Below the pieces are notes generated by a model. That model searched no databases. It had not been told where the DNA came from and saw only the letters and a list, made by a program, of their open reading frames with translations. A stretch of 64,000 nt of DNA from Proteus appendicitidis (GTDB lineage Bacteria > Pseudomonadota > Gammaproteobacteria > Enterobacterales > Enterobacteriaceae), in the NCBI RefSeq assembly GCF_030271835.1, contig NZ_CP127389.1, positions 2,516,001-2,580,000 of the forward strand. The letters are read 5' to 3'. Each line of letters begins with the position of its first letter. Position 1 is the stretch's first letter. The position numbers were made by a program, and so were the translations under genes. Of this stretch, positions 28,855-37,728 are shown one piece after another.

Positions 28855-31800
28855 AAAAGATAATCATTATTATGGAATTAGTTCATTAACTATTCAAGTG
28901 ATAAAAGTAATAAAACTTGGTGTAAATTAATAAGCTAATCTACCCAAATTAAAATATTAATGATAATTTTTTATTTTATACGATCTATTAAACTTATAAA
29001 CCTAAAAATACAGCATAAAAATTTGACAAATCCGCAATTGTAGATTTTTTTGATCACAGTAACATATATTGATATATCTCCTCCTCATCTTTATCTAAAC
29101 AAGGCTCCCAAATTTAATAAATATTTCTATAGATATTATTTTTTTCGTCATTTACGTAAACCTTCAGAAATGATCACTTTTTATTTACAATTTGTTTGAA
29201 AAATAATCAATTCTAATTATTTATAGTTATCCTAAATTTTTTTATTATTTTGCAACAGAAATTATTCTTTAAAATCAACACCATAATTCAATACATTTAT
29301 TAAGCAGGACGATAAGTCATATAAAATTAAATTCTTAGTTATGCATCTTCACCCTTAAATCATTGAATATTTATTTCCACATTATTAAAGTTTCAACCGT
29401 AATAATACAATTTAACTAATGATTATTAAGCGCTATTTAACACTTAAATTACAGAACTCTTAATAAGTGTTTTCTTGGTTGTAAATTAATCACATAGAAA
29501 TAATACCCACACATAAGTAAGTTTTATTTATGAATTACAGTGTATTTTATGAACAAAATAAATTTTAAATTACCACAACTTTAATATAAAAATAGAAGAG
29601 TATTTTTTTATTTAATTAAATGAAAAAACCTGTTATTTAATTATCAATTCAAAATAGAATATAAAAATAATACATCATTTAACTTAAGTTAAATTTAAAA
29701 AAACAAGCATTTTTTTATAAAATAAAGTCATAATTTATTAGTGTAAAAAATTAAATTAAAATCCGATTATTTTTCTCCTTATATAGATATATATTAATAA
29801 AATAATCGACAATTAATTAACAATATAATACCCATTAAAAAAATATAAAGAAAAAAAGCAGATTTATAATTTATGTCTTATATAAACACACCTCTTTTTT
29901 TATAGAAAAAAGACATTTTATGAAATATAAATTTCAATTTCATAAAAAAAAATCCCAAGATCTCCAATATAAAGTGATTAATTCATAAAATAATAATGCA
30001 GAATATAAATTCTGTTTTTCCTGTTATCAACATTATCTCAACACAATAAACGGCGGTAATGGCAAATATGACAACCTGAAGTTAACACTTGTATACATCA
30101 ACTTTTTCAATGTAAAGACAGAAAAACAAATATGATCAAAATAACATCTCATTGACTATTCTATTAGCATTAGTGCGAACTAAAAAATATCAAATGTTAC
30201 CTTTTAGCCCCAAAACAACCCCTAACAGCAATTGGTTTTGCTCTTACCAATGATGAGCATTGTTTCACTTTCTCTCTTATCGTGTAGTTAACCTCTTTTT
30301 TTCAACCTAGCTAGCACAAGTATCAAGACATTACAGAGCCAAAAGTGCTGACTTCGTAACAGCGTCATTACTTAACAAAAGTTGATGTGGATGGGCTTAG
30401 CAGAGTATAAAGATTTATATATCGGTATATCTTTACTTAAAGCGCTAAAATATATCTCTAAATATTTCTCTATTCTAATCACTAATTTTACTCATTTTGT
30501 TACCCTTTTTATGAGTAATTTTGCGTTTAAAAAGACTTTTCCTCTCTATAAAAACCTAATAAAAATATTGGTGTATCTAAATAATCAAGGCTTATATCTC
30601 ATTTATTAGATTAGTCTTAAAAACCAATAACAGAGCTTAGTATTCTATACACCCAAACTGTTCTAAATTTTTGGAAAAGAAAGGTTTTGAAAAATATTGT
30701 AACCGTATTTTTCAAAAGTAATAATTGAGATTATTCATGTCGTGAATGCAAATACTTTATGCATTGCTTTCAGTTCTATTGAAATGAGTTACATCGTTTT
30801 TAGTAAGCAAACATGAAATGATTGTTCACCCTTTTATACCAGCAATTTTTTAAATTAAAGTTCCTCTTATCGTTGTTTTTATCTTTTTTAGTAAATCGAA
30901 AAAGGTCAGTACCACAATTATCTTTTATATATATTTTTACAGCAAATACTAATGACACATCTATTTCACACTAAGATAATTCTCTTTCTGTAATAAGTAA
31001 GATTTACGTCCTTGACAAAGTTGTAAACAAGATAATTTTGAAATTATTATTTTATTGAATGGAAAGAGTGGTGTGATTTTTCTACTCTTATTATAAGATT
31101 ACTTATTGGTATCATTTTCTCTACATGACCTTTACAAAAAATCCTACAATTTTTCAAAAGATTTTCATTCATAATTGATTAGTGATTACAAACAACATAC
31201 CGCCGCAATTCATCAGCTTTACTGTAGAGGTCTAAACTCACCGTTTTCCTGAATTTTCCCCCATTTTTTGAATGGTCTAATTTGATTAAATTAAAAACAT
31301 TACTCAAAAAATCATACTTAAATTAAATACGATAGAAAATATTGATAAAATTTTCACCAAATACATTGAAATAATTTGAGAGTATAATTTAGGTATTAAA
31401 AAAAAATTCAATATAATCAATGGAAAACATCTATTTTCACCCCAAATTCTATACTGCATTAAGCCCCTTAATAACGATTTTTTGTCCTACAATACTCCTA
31501 AGTACCTCATTTAATAAGTAAACCAAGGGTAGCAATCGCTTACTTGATTTTAGCTTTTTCTATTTATTAAAAACAAAATAAACAAAGATAAATCAAATCA
31601 GCCTAGAACGAGCAATCAATAAAGATGAGAGAGCGCATCAAATATACCTAAACTCTGTTCAACTTTTTTCATTCATAACTCATGATATACGGGTTAACCA
31701 CAATACAAATAATTGGACATGAATCAATTTAGGTAAAAATGTTTGTTTTTATTAAAACGAAAATGAATATATTCCCCCCCCTACTGTGTATTTTAATTAG

Positions 31801-31982
31801 TTTTTTTAAGTTCATTTTTCTACTTTTTATTCCATTAAGTAATAGTTACAAAAATAATAATTACACAAACAAAATACTTTATTTCTATATATCAGTAATA
31901 ATACGTAACTTATGGCTAAGATCTCATTATTCACATCAGAGAAATGAGTTTTAGAATTAAGCCTTATGCTAAAGCTCTTAAT

Positions 31983-32092
31983 AACTTGAGGCTTGGATAG
32001 GCAAAAGTGAATGGTTTACGAAGAACAAACAAAAATATGTGACTGGGATGAATAAGCATAATCGACGACACAACAGCTTGAAATATGGCAGC
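31983..32092 (+). repeat. Degenerate ERIC element
   Basis: The right core (tatgtgactgggatgaataa, then cacaacagcttgaaatatgg) and the left end (cttgaggcttggataggcaa, aagtgaatgg) follow the ERIC order, while the central palindrome is replaced by non-matching sequence. The length is close to a unit ERIC element. Confidence 0.65.
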
Positions 32093-32207
32093 TCTATTAC
32101 TTACAAATTGCAAAGTTATATTCTTTATAACTTTTATCAATATTCATATTCCTTTTTGAAATAACTTTATAATTGGATATCTATCTCGGTCTTTATACGA
32201 CAAAAAA

Positions 32208-32232
32208 ACGCCCTACATTTAATATAGGGCGT
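32208..32232 (-). terminator. Terminator after the MgtC-family gene
   Basis: A stem acgccctac.. / ..atagggcgt (about 9-10 bp) followed on the minus strand by seven T residues, 35 bases after the stop codon. A standard intrinsic terminator. Confidence 0.85.
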
Positions 32233-32266
32233 CTTAAGTAGAAAGATAGTATCTTGAAAAGATCCA

Positions 32267-32965
32267 TCAAGCGGGATGCTCTGCCGCTATCTTCCAATTA
32301 ATTGCACTGACACTCTTTTCTAAACTTACTCTGCAAACAATCGCTTCTATCTCTTTTTGCTCGACAGGTGTTGCCAGTAATTCAGCACAAACTTCCAACT
32401 GGCTAGGCATCAATGTATCAGCACTGCTTAAAGACTGTAATCGAACGTGTAATCCATTGATGGCTTGCAAAATAAGTGTTCTCACTAAAACTTCATCTTC
32501 TTCATGACAAATAATTCGTATTGAGTAGCGTTGCTCTATATCTATTGCTTGATGTTGTGGTTGCGCGTTTATCCGCTGAGCAGCCTCTCGCAGTAAGATA
32601 TTCGCACAAAGAATAAGAACTGTTGCTATGGTTGCCAATTGATATAAACCTAAGCCACATAACACGCCAATTCCTGCTGAACACCAAAGCGTGGCAGCTG
32701 TATTAAGCCCCCGTATATTCATTCCTTCACGCATGATCACACCTGCACCAAGAAACCCAATACCTGAAACAACTTGAGCCGCAATCCGACCAGGGCTATC
32801 TGGCGAAGTTTCTATTGAACTTAAAATAAAAACAGCCGCACCCGTTGCAACTAAAGCATTTGTTCTTAAACCGGCCATTCTTTGTCGCCATTGACGTTCG
32901 GCACCAATCAAAGCACCAAGACACATTGCAATCACGAGATTTAAAATATAAGGCGTCATCGTCAT
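32267..32965 (-). CDS. MgtC/SapB-family inner membrane protein
   Basis: Encodes a 232-residue protein with four to five N-terminal membrane segments (residues ~5-125) and the family signatures CLGALIGAERQWRQRMAGLRTN and VSGIGFLGAGVIMREG, followed by a C-terminal soluble ACT-like domain (about 145-225). MgtC in Salmonella inhibits the F-type ATP synthase and helps growth at low Mg2+; many relatives have unknown roles, so orthology to MgtC is not claimed. GAGGAAATAAAC precedes the ATG. It stands alone, with a good terminator and a 400-base leader region containing a hairpin. Confidence 0.85.
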   Translation of the reverse strand: MTMTPYILNLVIAMCLGALIGAERQWRQRMAGLRTNALVATGAAVFILSSIETSPDSPGRIAAQVVSGIGFLGAGVIMREGMNIRGLNTAATLWCSAGIGVLCGLGLYQLATIATVLILCANILLREAAQRINAQPQHQAIDIEQRYSIRIICHEEDEVLVRTLILQAINGLHVRLQSLSSADTLMPSQLEVCAELLATPVEQKEIEAIVCRVSLEKSVSAINWKIAAEHPA

Positions 32966-33368
32966 GTTTATTTCCTCTACATGATGATTAAAATTGATAT
33001 GAAAATTTTGCTCTGATAATTCAGAGTGTTGAAATTAATTCATCGCCTTAGGTGGAGGAAATAGAGAGAAAAAAATGTAGCACATAAAATTACCCTTCTT
33101 ATTTTAGAAGCATAAGGGAAATTATTTGGGTAAGTGCATAATAGGAATATATAAGAAAGGAATATTACAATGCACTGCCCACCAAAATGGTAAGCAGTTT
33201 TAGTGAAGAAAACAGCTTACCTGTTATTTTGAATAAAATTATTCTCGATTAATGGGGTTATCATTAACCTACAACTTTGTGTCTCCACAGTGTTTTCTCC
33301 TAACTGAAATTTGGCAAAAGTATAAGTAGCTGATTTGAAAATGTAAATGAACCGTACCTAAACGTCAG
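32966..33368. other. Leader/intergenic region between dsrB and the MgtC-family gene
   Basis: About 400 bases without a gene. At 33,189-33,221 lies a 13-bp stem with one mismatch (ggtaagcagtttt / aaaacagcttacc), and at 33,091-33,120 a weaker one (cccttcttat...). These could be a dsrB terminator or a structured leader of the MgtC-family gene. No PhoP direct repeat was recognised. Confidence 0.4.
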
Positions 33369-33563
33369 TCACTTTTGCTGTATTGGTCTAACAAATGTCC
33401 CTTCTCCGCCCTCTTTTTCATTAAAAAACCAAATTCCTTTTGGATATTCAGGGAGTGATACTAAATACATTATGCCTTCATTAAATTCTTCGACAAGTAG
33501 GATAGTTCCTTCACGATCGGCAATACCATCAGTTTTCACAACAACGTTATCATTAACCTGCAT
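33369..33563 (-). CDS. dsrB: DsrB-family small protein
   Basis: Encodes a 64-residue protein beginning [20 protein letters not shown] and containing [20 protein letters not shown], which closely follows E. coli DsrB as I remember it (about 62 residues, similar Y-L-V-S-L and GIWFFNE segments). Its biochemical function is unknown; in E. coli the gene lies beside the sRNA gene dsrA and rcsA. Here rcsA-like DNA is 6.5 kb away and I see no DsrA. GGAGA precedes the ATG. It is a single gene downstream of csp on the same strand. Confidence 0.85.
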   Translation of the reverse strand: MQVNDNVVVKTDGIADREGTILLVEEFNEGIMYLVSLPEYPKGIWFFNEKEGGEGTFVRPIQQK

Positions 33564-33619
33564 TTTCTCTCCTGATAAATATTATCATTCTCTTTTTCTT
33601 TATTTTACCCATAAAGAAA

Positions 33620-33647
33620 AAGCCTGCCACCATAAGGTGACAGGCTT
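33620..33647 (-). terminator. Terminator after the cold-shock gene
   Basis: A stem aagcctg(c/t)cacc / ggtgacaggctt, about 11 bp with one mismatch, followed on the minus strand by a T-rich tail (TTTTTCTTT). It lies 27 bases after the stop codon. Confidence 0.85.
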
Positions 33648-33673
33648 GAAGAAAATTTTTAAAAGGCTTTAAA

Positions 33674-33886
33674 TTACAGAGCTGTTACGTTAGCAGCTGC
33701 TGGACCTTTTGCACCGTTTTCAATTGTGAATTCTACGTTCTGACCTTCAGCCAGAGTTTTGAAACCGTTACCTTGAATGGCAGAAAAGTGAACGAATACG
33801 TCTTTGCTTCCGTCTGCTGGAGTAATAAAACCAAAGCCTTTAGACTCGTTGAACCACTTAACTTGACCTTTCATTTTGTCAGACAT
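33674..33886 (-). CDS. CspA-family cold-shock protein, CspC/CspE type
   Basis: Encodes a 70-residue single cold-shock domain protein that binds single-stranded RNA/DNA. Both RNA-binding motifs are intact: KGFGFITP (RNP1) and VFVHFSAI (RNP2). The segment [20 protein letters not shown], with [15 protein letters not shown], follows E. coli CspC and CspE more closely than CspA, but the ending [13 protein letters not shown] is mixed, so I give no symbol. A leader of more than 100 bases upstream is usual for this family. It is monocistronic. Confidence 0.95.
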   Translation of the reverse strand: MSDKMKGQVKWFNESKGFGFITPADGSKDVFVHFSAIQGNGFKTLAEGQNVEFTIENGAKGPAAANVTAL

Positions 33887-34341
33887 GTGACTTTCCTATA
33901 TATCAATAAAACGTTGCCTTCTCGGCATCTACTGGCCTGAACTACCTATAACTTATGGGCACACATGAAGAAAACGGTCAAAAAGCGATGCTGTTTAAAA
34001 CTCATTAACTTAGAATGTCAATCATAAATCAGGTCTGTATTGAGGCCTTACTCATTAACGCATGAGACAAGTTTAATAGCAATAGTTTTATGCGTCTAAA
34101 GATTAAAAAAATGCGAATTGCACATTAAAAATACAATTCTTCCTCTATTTTTATCACTGTGCATAAAATTTATTTGATATTTTATCTCTATTATTAACAA
34201 TGACTAAGAATATTCTTAGTCACCTAACAATAACAGTTAATGCCAGAATTAAAAAAAACTGTTCTACCCGCTTATCTTGTCCCCGTGATAATCTAGTAAT
34301 AAGAAACAAGTTTGCAACATTCATCTCTTAAGGTATTTACA
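33887..34341. other. csp-ylaC divergent intergenic region
   Basis: About 455 bases. Read toward csp it contains TTGACA at 34,014-34,019, a possible -35 element, and a presumed long cold-shock leader. Toward ylaC it contains the perfect palindrome at 34,201-34,222. No gene is seen. Confidence 0.5.
34201..34222. promoter_or_regulatory. Perfect 22-bp palindrome containing the RcsB consensus
   Basis: The 11-base half tgactaagaat is followed immediately by its exact reverse complement. The centre, 34,205-34,218, is TAAGAATATTCTTA, identical to the idealised RcsAB box. It lies 120 bases upstream of ylaC and 315 bases upstream of csp. Confidence 0.6.
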
Positions 34342-34848
34342 ATGAATGTATTAAAAGAAATCTTAGAGCGTGATTTAGACCGGATCAATAAAGCAGAAAA
34401 AAGAGACGGGAAACCACATTTTAATAGTCAGTTTTTAAAAAACCATATCTGGTTATGTATCAGTATGGTTCTTTCTTATATATTGCTTGCTGCGTTATTA
34501 ATTTATTCACCTTATTTTGGTGTTATCTCGCTCGTGCTCTTTACTGTGATGTTCTTAGTGATGGCTGGTATCTTGTTATTTGATATAAAGCCTATTTATA
34601 AATTTGAAGATATTGGCGTTCTCGATTTGAGAGTTTGCTATAACGGTGAATGGTATACCTTTGAAAAACTTTCTGATGAAGCCATAAGTGAGATCCACCA
34701 GCACCCGGCAATATCCGAAAAAATAAAAGAAGACATTCGCGAGATTATTAGTAAAAAACAAGAAATTCATTTTTACGATGTGTACTTGATGGCATTTGAT
34801 CCTGTTCAACAATCAATTTCAGCATCACAGTTATCCCCTCAAATTTAA
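34342..34848 (+). CDS. ylaC: YlaC-family inner membrane protein
   Basis: Encodes a 168-residue protein with two adjacent membrane segments (residues ~40-60 and 65-87), an amphipathic N terminus (INKAEKRDGKPHFNSQF) and a soluble C-terminal half with the conserved YKFEDIGVLDLRVCYNGEWY. It matches E. coli YlaC in layout and in the motifs REKRDxKP and DxRVCYNGEWY as I recall them. Function unknown. The ATG at 34342 follows TAAGG; the upstream TTG start in frame is not needed. It is a lone gene. Confidence 0.8.
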   Translation: MNVLKEILERDLDRINKAEKRDGKPHFNSQFLKNHIWLCISMVLSYILLAALLIYSPYFGVISLVLFTVMFLVMAGILLFDIKPIYKFEDIGVLDLRVCYNGEWYTFEKLSDEAISEIHQHPAISEKIKEDIREIISKKQEIHFYDVYLMAFDPVQQSISASQLSPQI

Positions 34849-34970
34849 TTGATTCTCCGTGTGACATATAAAAACACGGAGAATAACTGCTATTATACAG
34901 AGAATAACTTCTATTATTTAGCCACTTTGTTGATAAACCAACCAAACAGATGTTTAATCCACTTTTAACG

Positions 34971-34999
34971 TTGACACTCTGATATATCATCGTTATTAT
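34971..34999 (+). promoter_or_regulatory. Promoter of tRNA-Asn copy 1
   Basis: TTGACA, 17-base spacer, TATTAT, followed by a GC-rich discriminator (gcgcctcg) as in stringently controlled stable RNA genes. The tRNA starts 26 bases after the -10. Confidence 0.85.
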
Positions 35000-35025
35000 G
35001 CGCCTCGTTCTCACGAGAACTCGCT

Positions 35026-35101
35026 TCCTCCATAGTTCAGTCGGTAGAACGGCGGACTGTTAATCCGTATGTCACTGGTTCAAGTCCAGTTGGAGGAGCC
35101 A
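35026..35101 (+). tRNA. tRNA-Asn (GUU), copy 1
   Basis: A 76-base gene with a complete cloverleaf, anticodon loop ctGTTaa, encoded CCA end and the D-loop GTCGGTAGA. The acceptor tcctcca pairs with tggagga. The T-loop reads TTCAAGT, with A at position 57, as in copy 2. It has its own promoter and terminator. Confidence 0.97.
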
Positions 35102-35109
35102 AATTTAGA

Positions 35110-35138
35110 AAAGCCCGCGCTATTACAGTGCGGGCTTT
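35110..35138 (+). terminator. Terminator of tRNA-Asn copy 1
   Basis: aaagcccgc / gcgggcttt hairpin, 8 bases after the tRNA. The same 29-base sequence follows copies 2 and 3. Its T-tail is interrupted here (tttctg). Confidence 0.85.
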
Positions 35139-35252
35139 CTGCGTTCTTATTATCTACATTAGCTATCACCTAAATCAGCGACCTAAATCCAATCTGGATC
35201 GTTATCTTGATTGATTAATAGATAGATAATTTATAGCTGGCACGATAAATAC

Positions 35253-35846
35253 CTAATCTGCTATTCCAATAATTTCTCGTTTTAGGTGTTTTTTATACGC
35301 TTCAACGTCTTGTTCTATTTGCGGTTGTTTCACCACATCAAACATTCCGAAAGTTTTTAATCCTTCCATACCTAAAAATTGATTCGCTTTATGGAATGGA
35401 AAATAGACAGCATCAATTCCTTTTCCTTCAAAGAACTGTTCTTGTTCTTCAAAAGCGCCAAAAGGTGCATTCCAAGTTACAGAAAGAAGATACTTTTTGC
35501 CTTGTAATAATCCACCCGAACCATATTTTTTCGAAGGATCTTTTCGTGTACGACCATCATCAATATACATTTTGCCATACCCAGCACTAAATACATCATC
35601 AACGTATTTTTTTAAGATCCAAGGACCTTCCATCCACCATGCTGGCATTTGATAAATAATGACATCGGCCCATAAATATTTTTCAACTTCTTCGTTATTA
35701 TCATAACCATCATCAATTCGTGTTGATTGCACATTTATCTGATGCGAAGACAACAATTCTGTGGCAACTTGCGTTAAATGGTCGTTGAGTTTTCCTTTAG
35801 ATCCATCAAACTCTTTTGCAGCATTAATAATAAAAACATTAGTCAC
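35253..35846 (-). CDS. mdaB: NAD(P)H:quinone oxidoreductase MdaB
   Basis: Encodes a 197-residue flavodoxin-fold quinone reductase of the MdaB family, which makes two-electron reductions of quinones with NADPH and FAD. It matches E. coli MdaB (193 residues) in YLWADVIIYQMPAWWMEGPW, DGRTRKDPSKKYGSGGLLQG and PFHKANQFLGMEGL. I choose the GTG at 35846 because a strong AAGGAG lies 6 bases before it; the ATG at 35870 lies upstream of that site. It is downstream of, and on the same strand as, the AraC-family gene; the order suggests local regulation. Confidence 0.93.
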   Translation of the reverse strand: MTNVFIINAAKEFDGSKGKLNDHLTQVATELLSSHQINVQSTRIDDGYDNNEEVEKYLWADVIIYQMPAWWMEGPWILKKYVDDVFSAGYGKMYIDDGRTRKDPSKKYGSGGLLQGKKYLLSVTWNAPFGAFEEQEQFFEGKGIDAVYFPFHKANQFLGMEGLKTFGMFDVVKQPQIEQDVEAYKKHLKREIIGIAD

Positions 35847-35936
35847 TTCTAAACTCCTTTGCATACTCATCGTTAATAAGATGACTGTAACGCAATTATC
35901 TATTACTGCCTTAACTCATTTCTCCATTATTCTTGC

Positions 35937-36878
35937 CTAATAATCCAAAGATACTCTTTCTGATCCCGATACTTTTAATCGTTGAATATCTTTTAAAGGT
36001 GATAAGCCAAATAATCGCTGATATTCACGGCTAAACTGTGAGGGGCTTTCATAGCCGACAATAAATGCGGCTTCAGAAACGTCACTCATTTCAATCAGCA
36101 TGATCCTTCTTGCTTCATTCAGTCGTAGCCATTTTTGATATTGCAACGGTGTCATGCCAGTTCGGTTTTTAAAGTGAAAATGAAATGAAGAGGCGCTCAT
36201 ACCCACCAACGTTGTAAGATCTTCAATCCGAATTATTTCGCGATAATGTTGTTTAATCCAATCCAGGGCATGGCTAATTTGCCGACACTGAGGATGTTGT
36301 GATGCTAATAGTTGCTGACGCGCACCATCATTCGATCGTAATAAGTAATAAAGGATCTCTTTTTGGATCAAAGGAGCAATAAAAGGTGCATCTTCTGGTG
36401 TATCTATTAGTTTTATAAGCCTTGTTACGGCTTGTAAGATTGGCGCGGTTGCTTGAACAATTTGTTGAGCGCGGATCTCATTATTTTGTTGTAGTAATTC
36501 AAACTTATTTTCAGCTAGCAGTTCAGGTAATAGAGCGAGGTCTAACTTTAGTAATATTGCTAAAAAAGGCGTTTCTTTTGAAGCTTCACAAACTTTAGCA
36601 AAGGTTGGTATTTCTGATGAGGTTAGAAGCATATTCATAGGGCGATAGCAATTCGTCTCTAACCCTATCGTTATCCGCTTTGCACCTTGTGCAGCAATAG
36701 CCAAACTGGGTTCATACACCCAGCCTTCTGACTCTGTAATAGAGGTATATCGACATAACGCTAAACCAGAAACTGCAGTATCCCATCCCCCTTCTTTATC
36801 TTTTGTATATAGAAGAAGTGTTTTTTTAAATTGCTCAAACTCTAATATCATCGGGGATGATAAGTTCGTCGTATCCAT
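35937..36878 (-). CDS. AraC-family transcriptional regulator (AraC_N/YqhC type)
   Basis: Encodes a 313-residue regulator. Residues ~35-185 form the cupin-like AraC_N domain (SLAIAAQGAKRITIG, SSEIPTFAKVCEAS) of the type found in E. coli YqhC. The C-terminal ~100 residues carry two helix-turn-helix motifs (RIEDLTTLVGMSASSFHFHF; DVSEAAFIVGYESPSQFSRE). YqhC responds to aldehydes and activates oxidoreductase genes, and this gene sits just upstream of mdaB, 90 bases away on the same strand, so control of mdaB is plausible but inferred. Confidence 0.9.
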   Translation of the reverse strand: MDTTNLSSPMILEFEQFKKTLLLYTKDKEGGWDTAVSGLALCRYTSITESEGWVYEPSLAIAAQGAKRITIGLETNCYRPMNMLLTSSEIPTFAKVCEASKETPFLAILLKLDLALLPELLAENKFELLQQNNEIRAQQIVQATAPILQAVTRLIKLIDTPEDAPFIAPLIQKEILYYLLRSNDGARQQLLASQHPQCRQISHALDWIKQHYREIIRIEDLTTLVGMSASSFHFHFKNRTGMTPLQYQKWLRLNEARRIMLIEMSDVSEAAFIVGYESPSQFSREYQRLFGLSPLKDIQRLKVSGSERVSLDY

Positions 36879-37174
36879 CGTCTCGGGATCTTTAATTAGT
36901 CTTTGAATTTGTCAGATTGTATTACTAAACAGTATGAAAAACTTTCTTTTAAAAAAATGCTTTATCTTTTCTTTCTCATGTAAGACTCATTTCAGCGAGT
37001 AGAAATGTAATTTCGAATATTATTTCTACTGATAACCATTTATTTTTTATACACTTTTATCAAAAAAGAAACAATATGATGCACTCTTGAGCAAACAGTT
37101 ATTTTTTTCATTTTTTTACTTTACAAGGTGAGCGAGGATCGCTATTATTCGCCTCGTTCTCACAAGAACTCGCT
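36879..37174. other. Gap between AraC-family gene and tRNA-Asn copy 2
   Basis: About 300 AT-rich bases holding the divergent promoter region of the AraC-family gene and the promoter of tRNA-Asn copy 2. No other feature is recognised. Confidence 0.6.
37120..37148 (+). promoter_or_regulatory. Promoter of tRNA-Asn copy 2
   Basis: TTTACA, 17-base spacer, TATTAT, then tcgcctcg. The downstream leader (cgcctcgttctcac.agaact) is shared with copy 1, differing at one base. Confidence 0.8.
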
Positions 37175-37250
37175 TCCTCCATAGTTCAGTCGGTAGAACG
37201 GCGGACTGTTAATCCGTATGTCACTGGTTCAAGTCCAGTTGGAGGAGCCA
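37175..37250 (+). tRNA. tRNA-Asn (GUU), copy 2
   Basis: A 76-base gene identical to copy 1, including A57 in the T-loop and the encoded CCA. Promoter and terminator are duplicated with it, so the copied unit spans leader, tRNA and terminator. Confidence 0.97.
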
Positions 37251-37258
37251 AATTTAGA

Positions 37259-37287
37259 AAAGCCCGCGCTATTACAGTGCGGGCTTT
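37259..37287 (+). terminator. Terminator of tRNA-Asn copy 2
   Basis: The same aaagcccgc / gcgggcttt hairpin as after copy 1, here followed by TTTTTG, a better T-tail. Confidence 0.9.
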
Positions 37288-37615
37288 TTGCTTTCTACTC
37301 ACCAGTTATTTTTATCCCTCTATTTTCTTGTTTATGCCCTTTGTATCCTCTACATATTCATCTTATATATCTGCTATTTCTATTCAGTTTCTATTTCGTG
37401 TTAACTCAAAATCATCAATAAAAGAATGCCTGTTTATAAGACTGTTTCAATCAGCATCACTCTACTGACTATTTTTTAAACTCAAAACGACCTTATTTGA
37501 TTTAAAAACCATAAATTAGTTATTTTTTAACCACTTAAACTATTATTTCACTTTTTTTACTTTACAAAGTTCATCACCCTCGCTATTATCCGTCTCGTTC
37601 TCACGAGAACTCGCT
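37288..37615. other. Spacer between tRNA-Asn copies 2 and 3
   Basis: About 330 AT-rich bases. Nothing is recognised except the promoter of copy 3 at its right end; short frames here are Phe/Tyr/Ser-rich chance frames. Confidence 0.6.
37561..37589 (+). promoter_or_regulatory. Promoter of tRNA-Asn copy 3
   Basis: TTTACA, 17-base spacer, TATTAT, then the shared leader cgtctcgttctcacgagaac, one base different from copy 1. Confidence 0.8.
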
Positions 37616-37691
37616 TCCTCCATAGTTCAGTCGGTAGAACGGCGGACTGTTAATCCGTATGTCACTGGTTCGAGTCCAGTTGGAGGAGCCA
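37616..37691 (+). tRNA. tRNA-Asn (GUU), copy 3
   Basis: A 76-base gene with encoded CCA. It differs from copies 1 and 2 by G instead of A at T-loop position 57 (TTCGAGT), a neutral purine change. It has its own promoter and terminator. Confidence 0.97.
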
Positions 37692-37699
37692 AATTTAGA

Positions 37700-37728
37700 A
37701 AAGCCCGCGCTATTACAGTGCGGGCTTT
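37700..37728 (+). terminator. Terminator of tRNA-Asn copy 3
   Basis: Third identical copy of the aaagcccgc / gcgggcttt hairpin, followed by TTTTTG. Confidence 0.9.

Larger units (their letters stand above)
28538..32266. other. 3.7-kb AT-rich non-coding region upstream of flhDC
   Basis: No convincing gene is found on either strand. The 180 bases at 29,581-29,760 that I counted contain 21 G or C (about 12%). A segment around 30,025-30,370 is less extreme and contains cttgtatacatcaac and a small hairpin (attggt/accaat, 30,231-30,251). The short reading frames present (for example 30,382-30,609 and 31,739-31,954) are Phe/Ile/Lys-rich, lack ribosome sites and look like chance frames. The proximal end carries the CRP and RcsB motifs; the distal end has an ERIC remnant and the mgtC-family terminator. 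Confidence 0.7.

Noticed and set aside
30382..30609. A 75-codon plus-strand frame upstream of flhDC
   Set aside because: Ile/Phe/Leu/Lys-rich, no ribosome site, no motif; typical chance frame in AT-rich DNA.
31739..31954. A 71-codon plus-strand frame upstream of flhDC
   Set aside because: The low-complexity Phe/Ile/Asn/Lys content and poor start context suggest chance; a hydrophobic small protein cannot be fully excluded.
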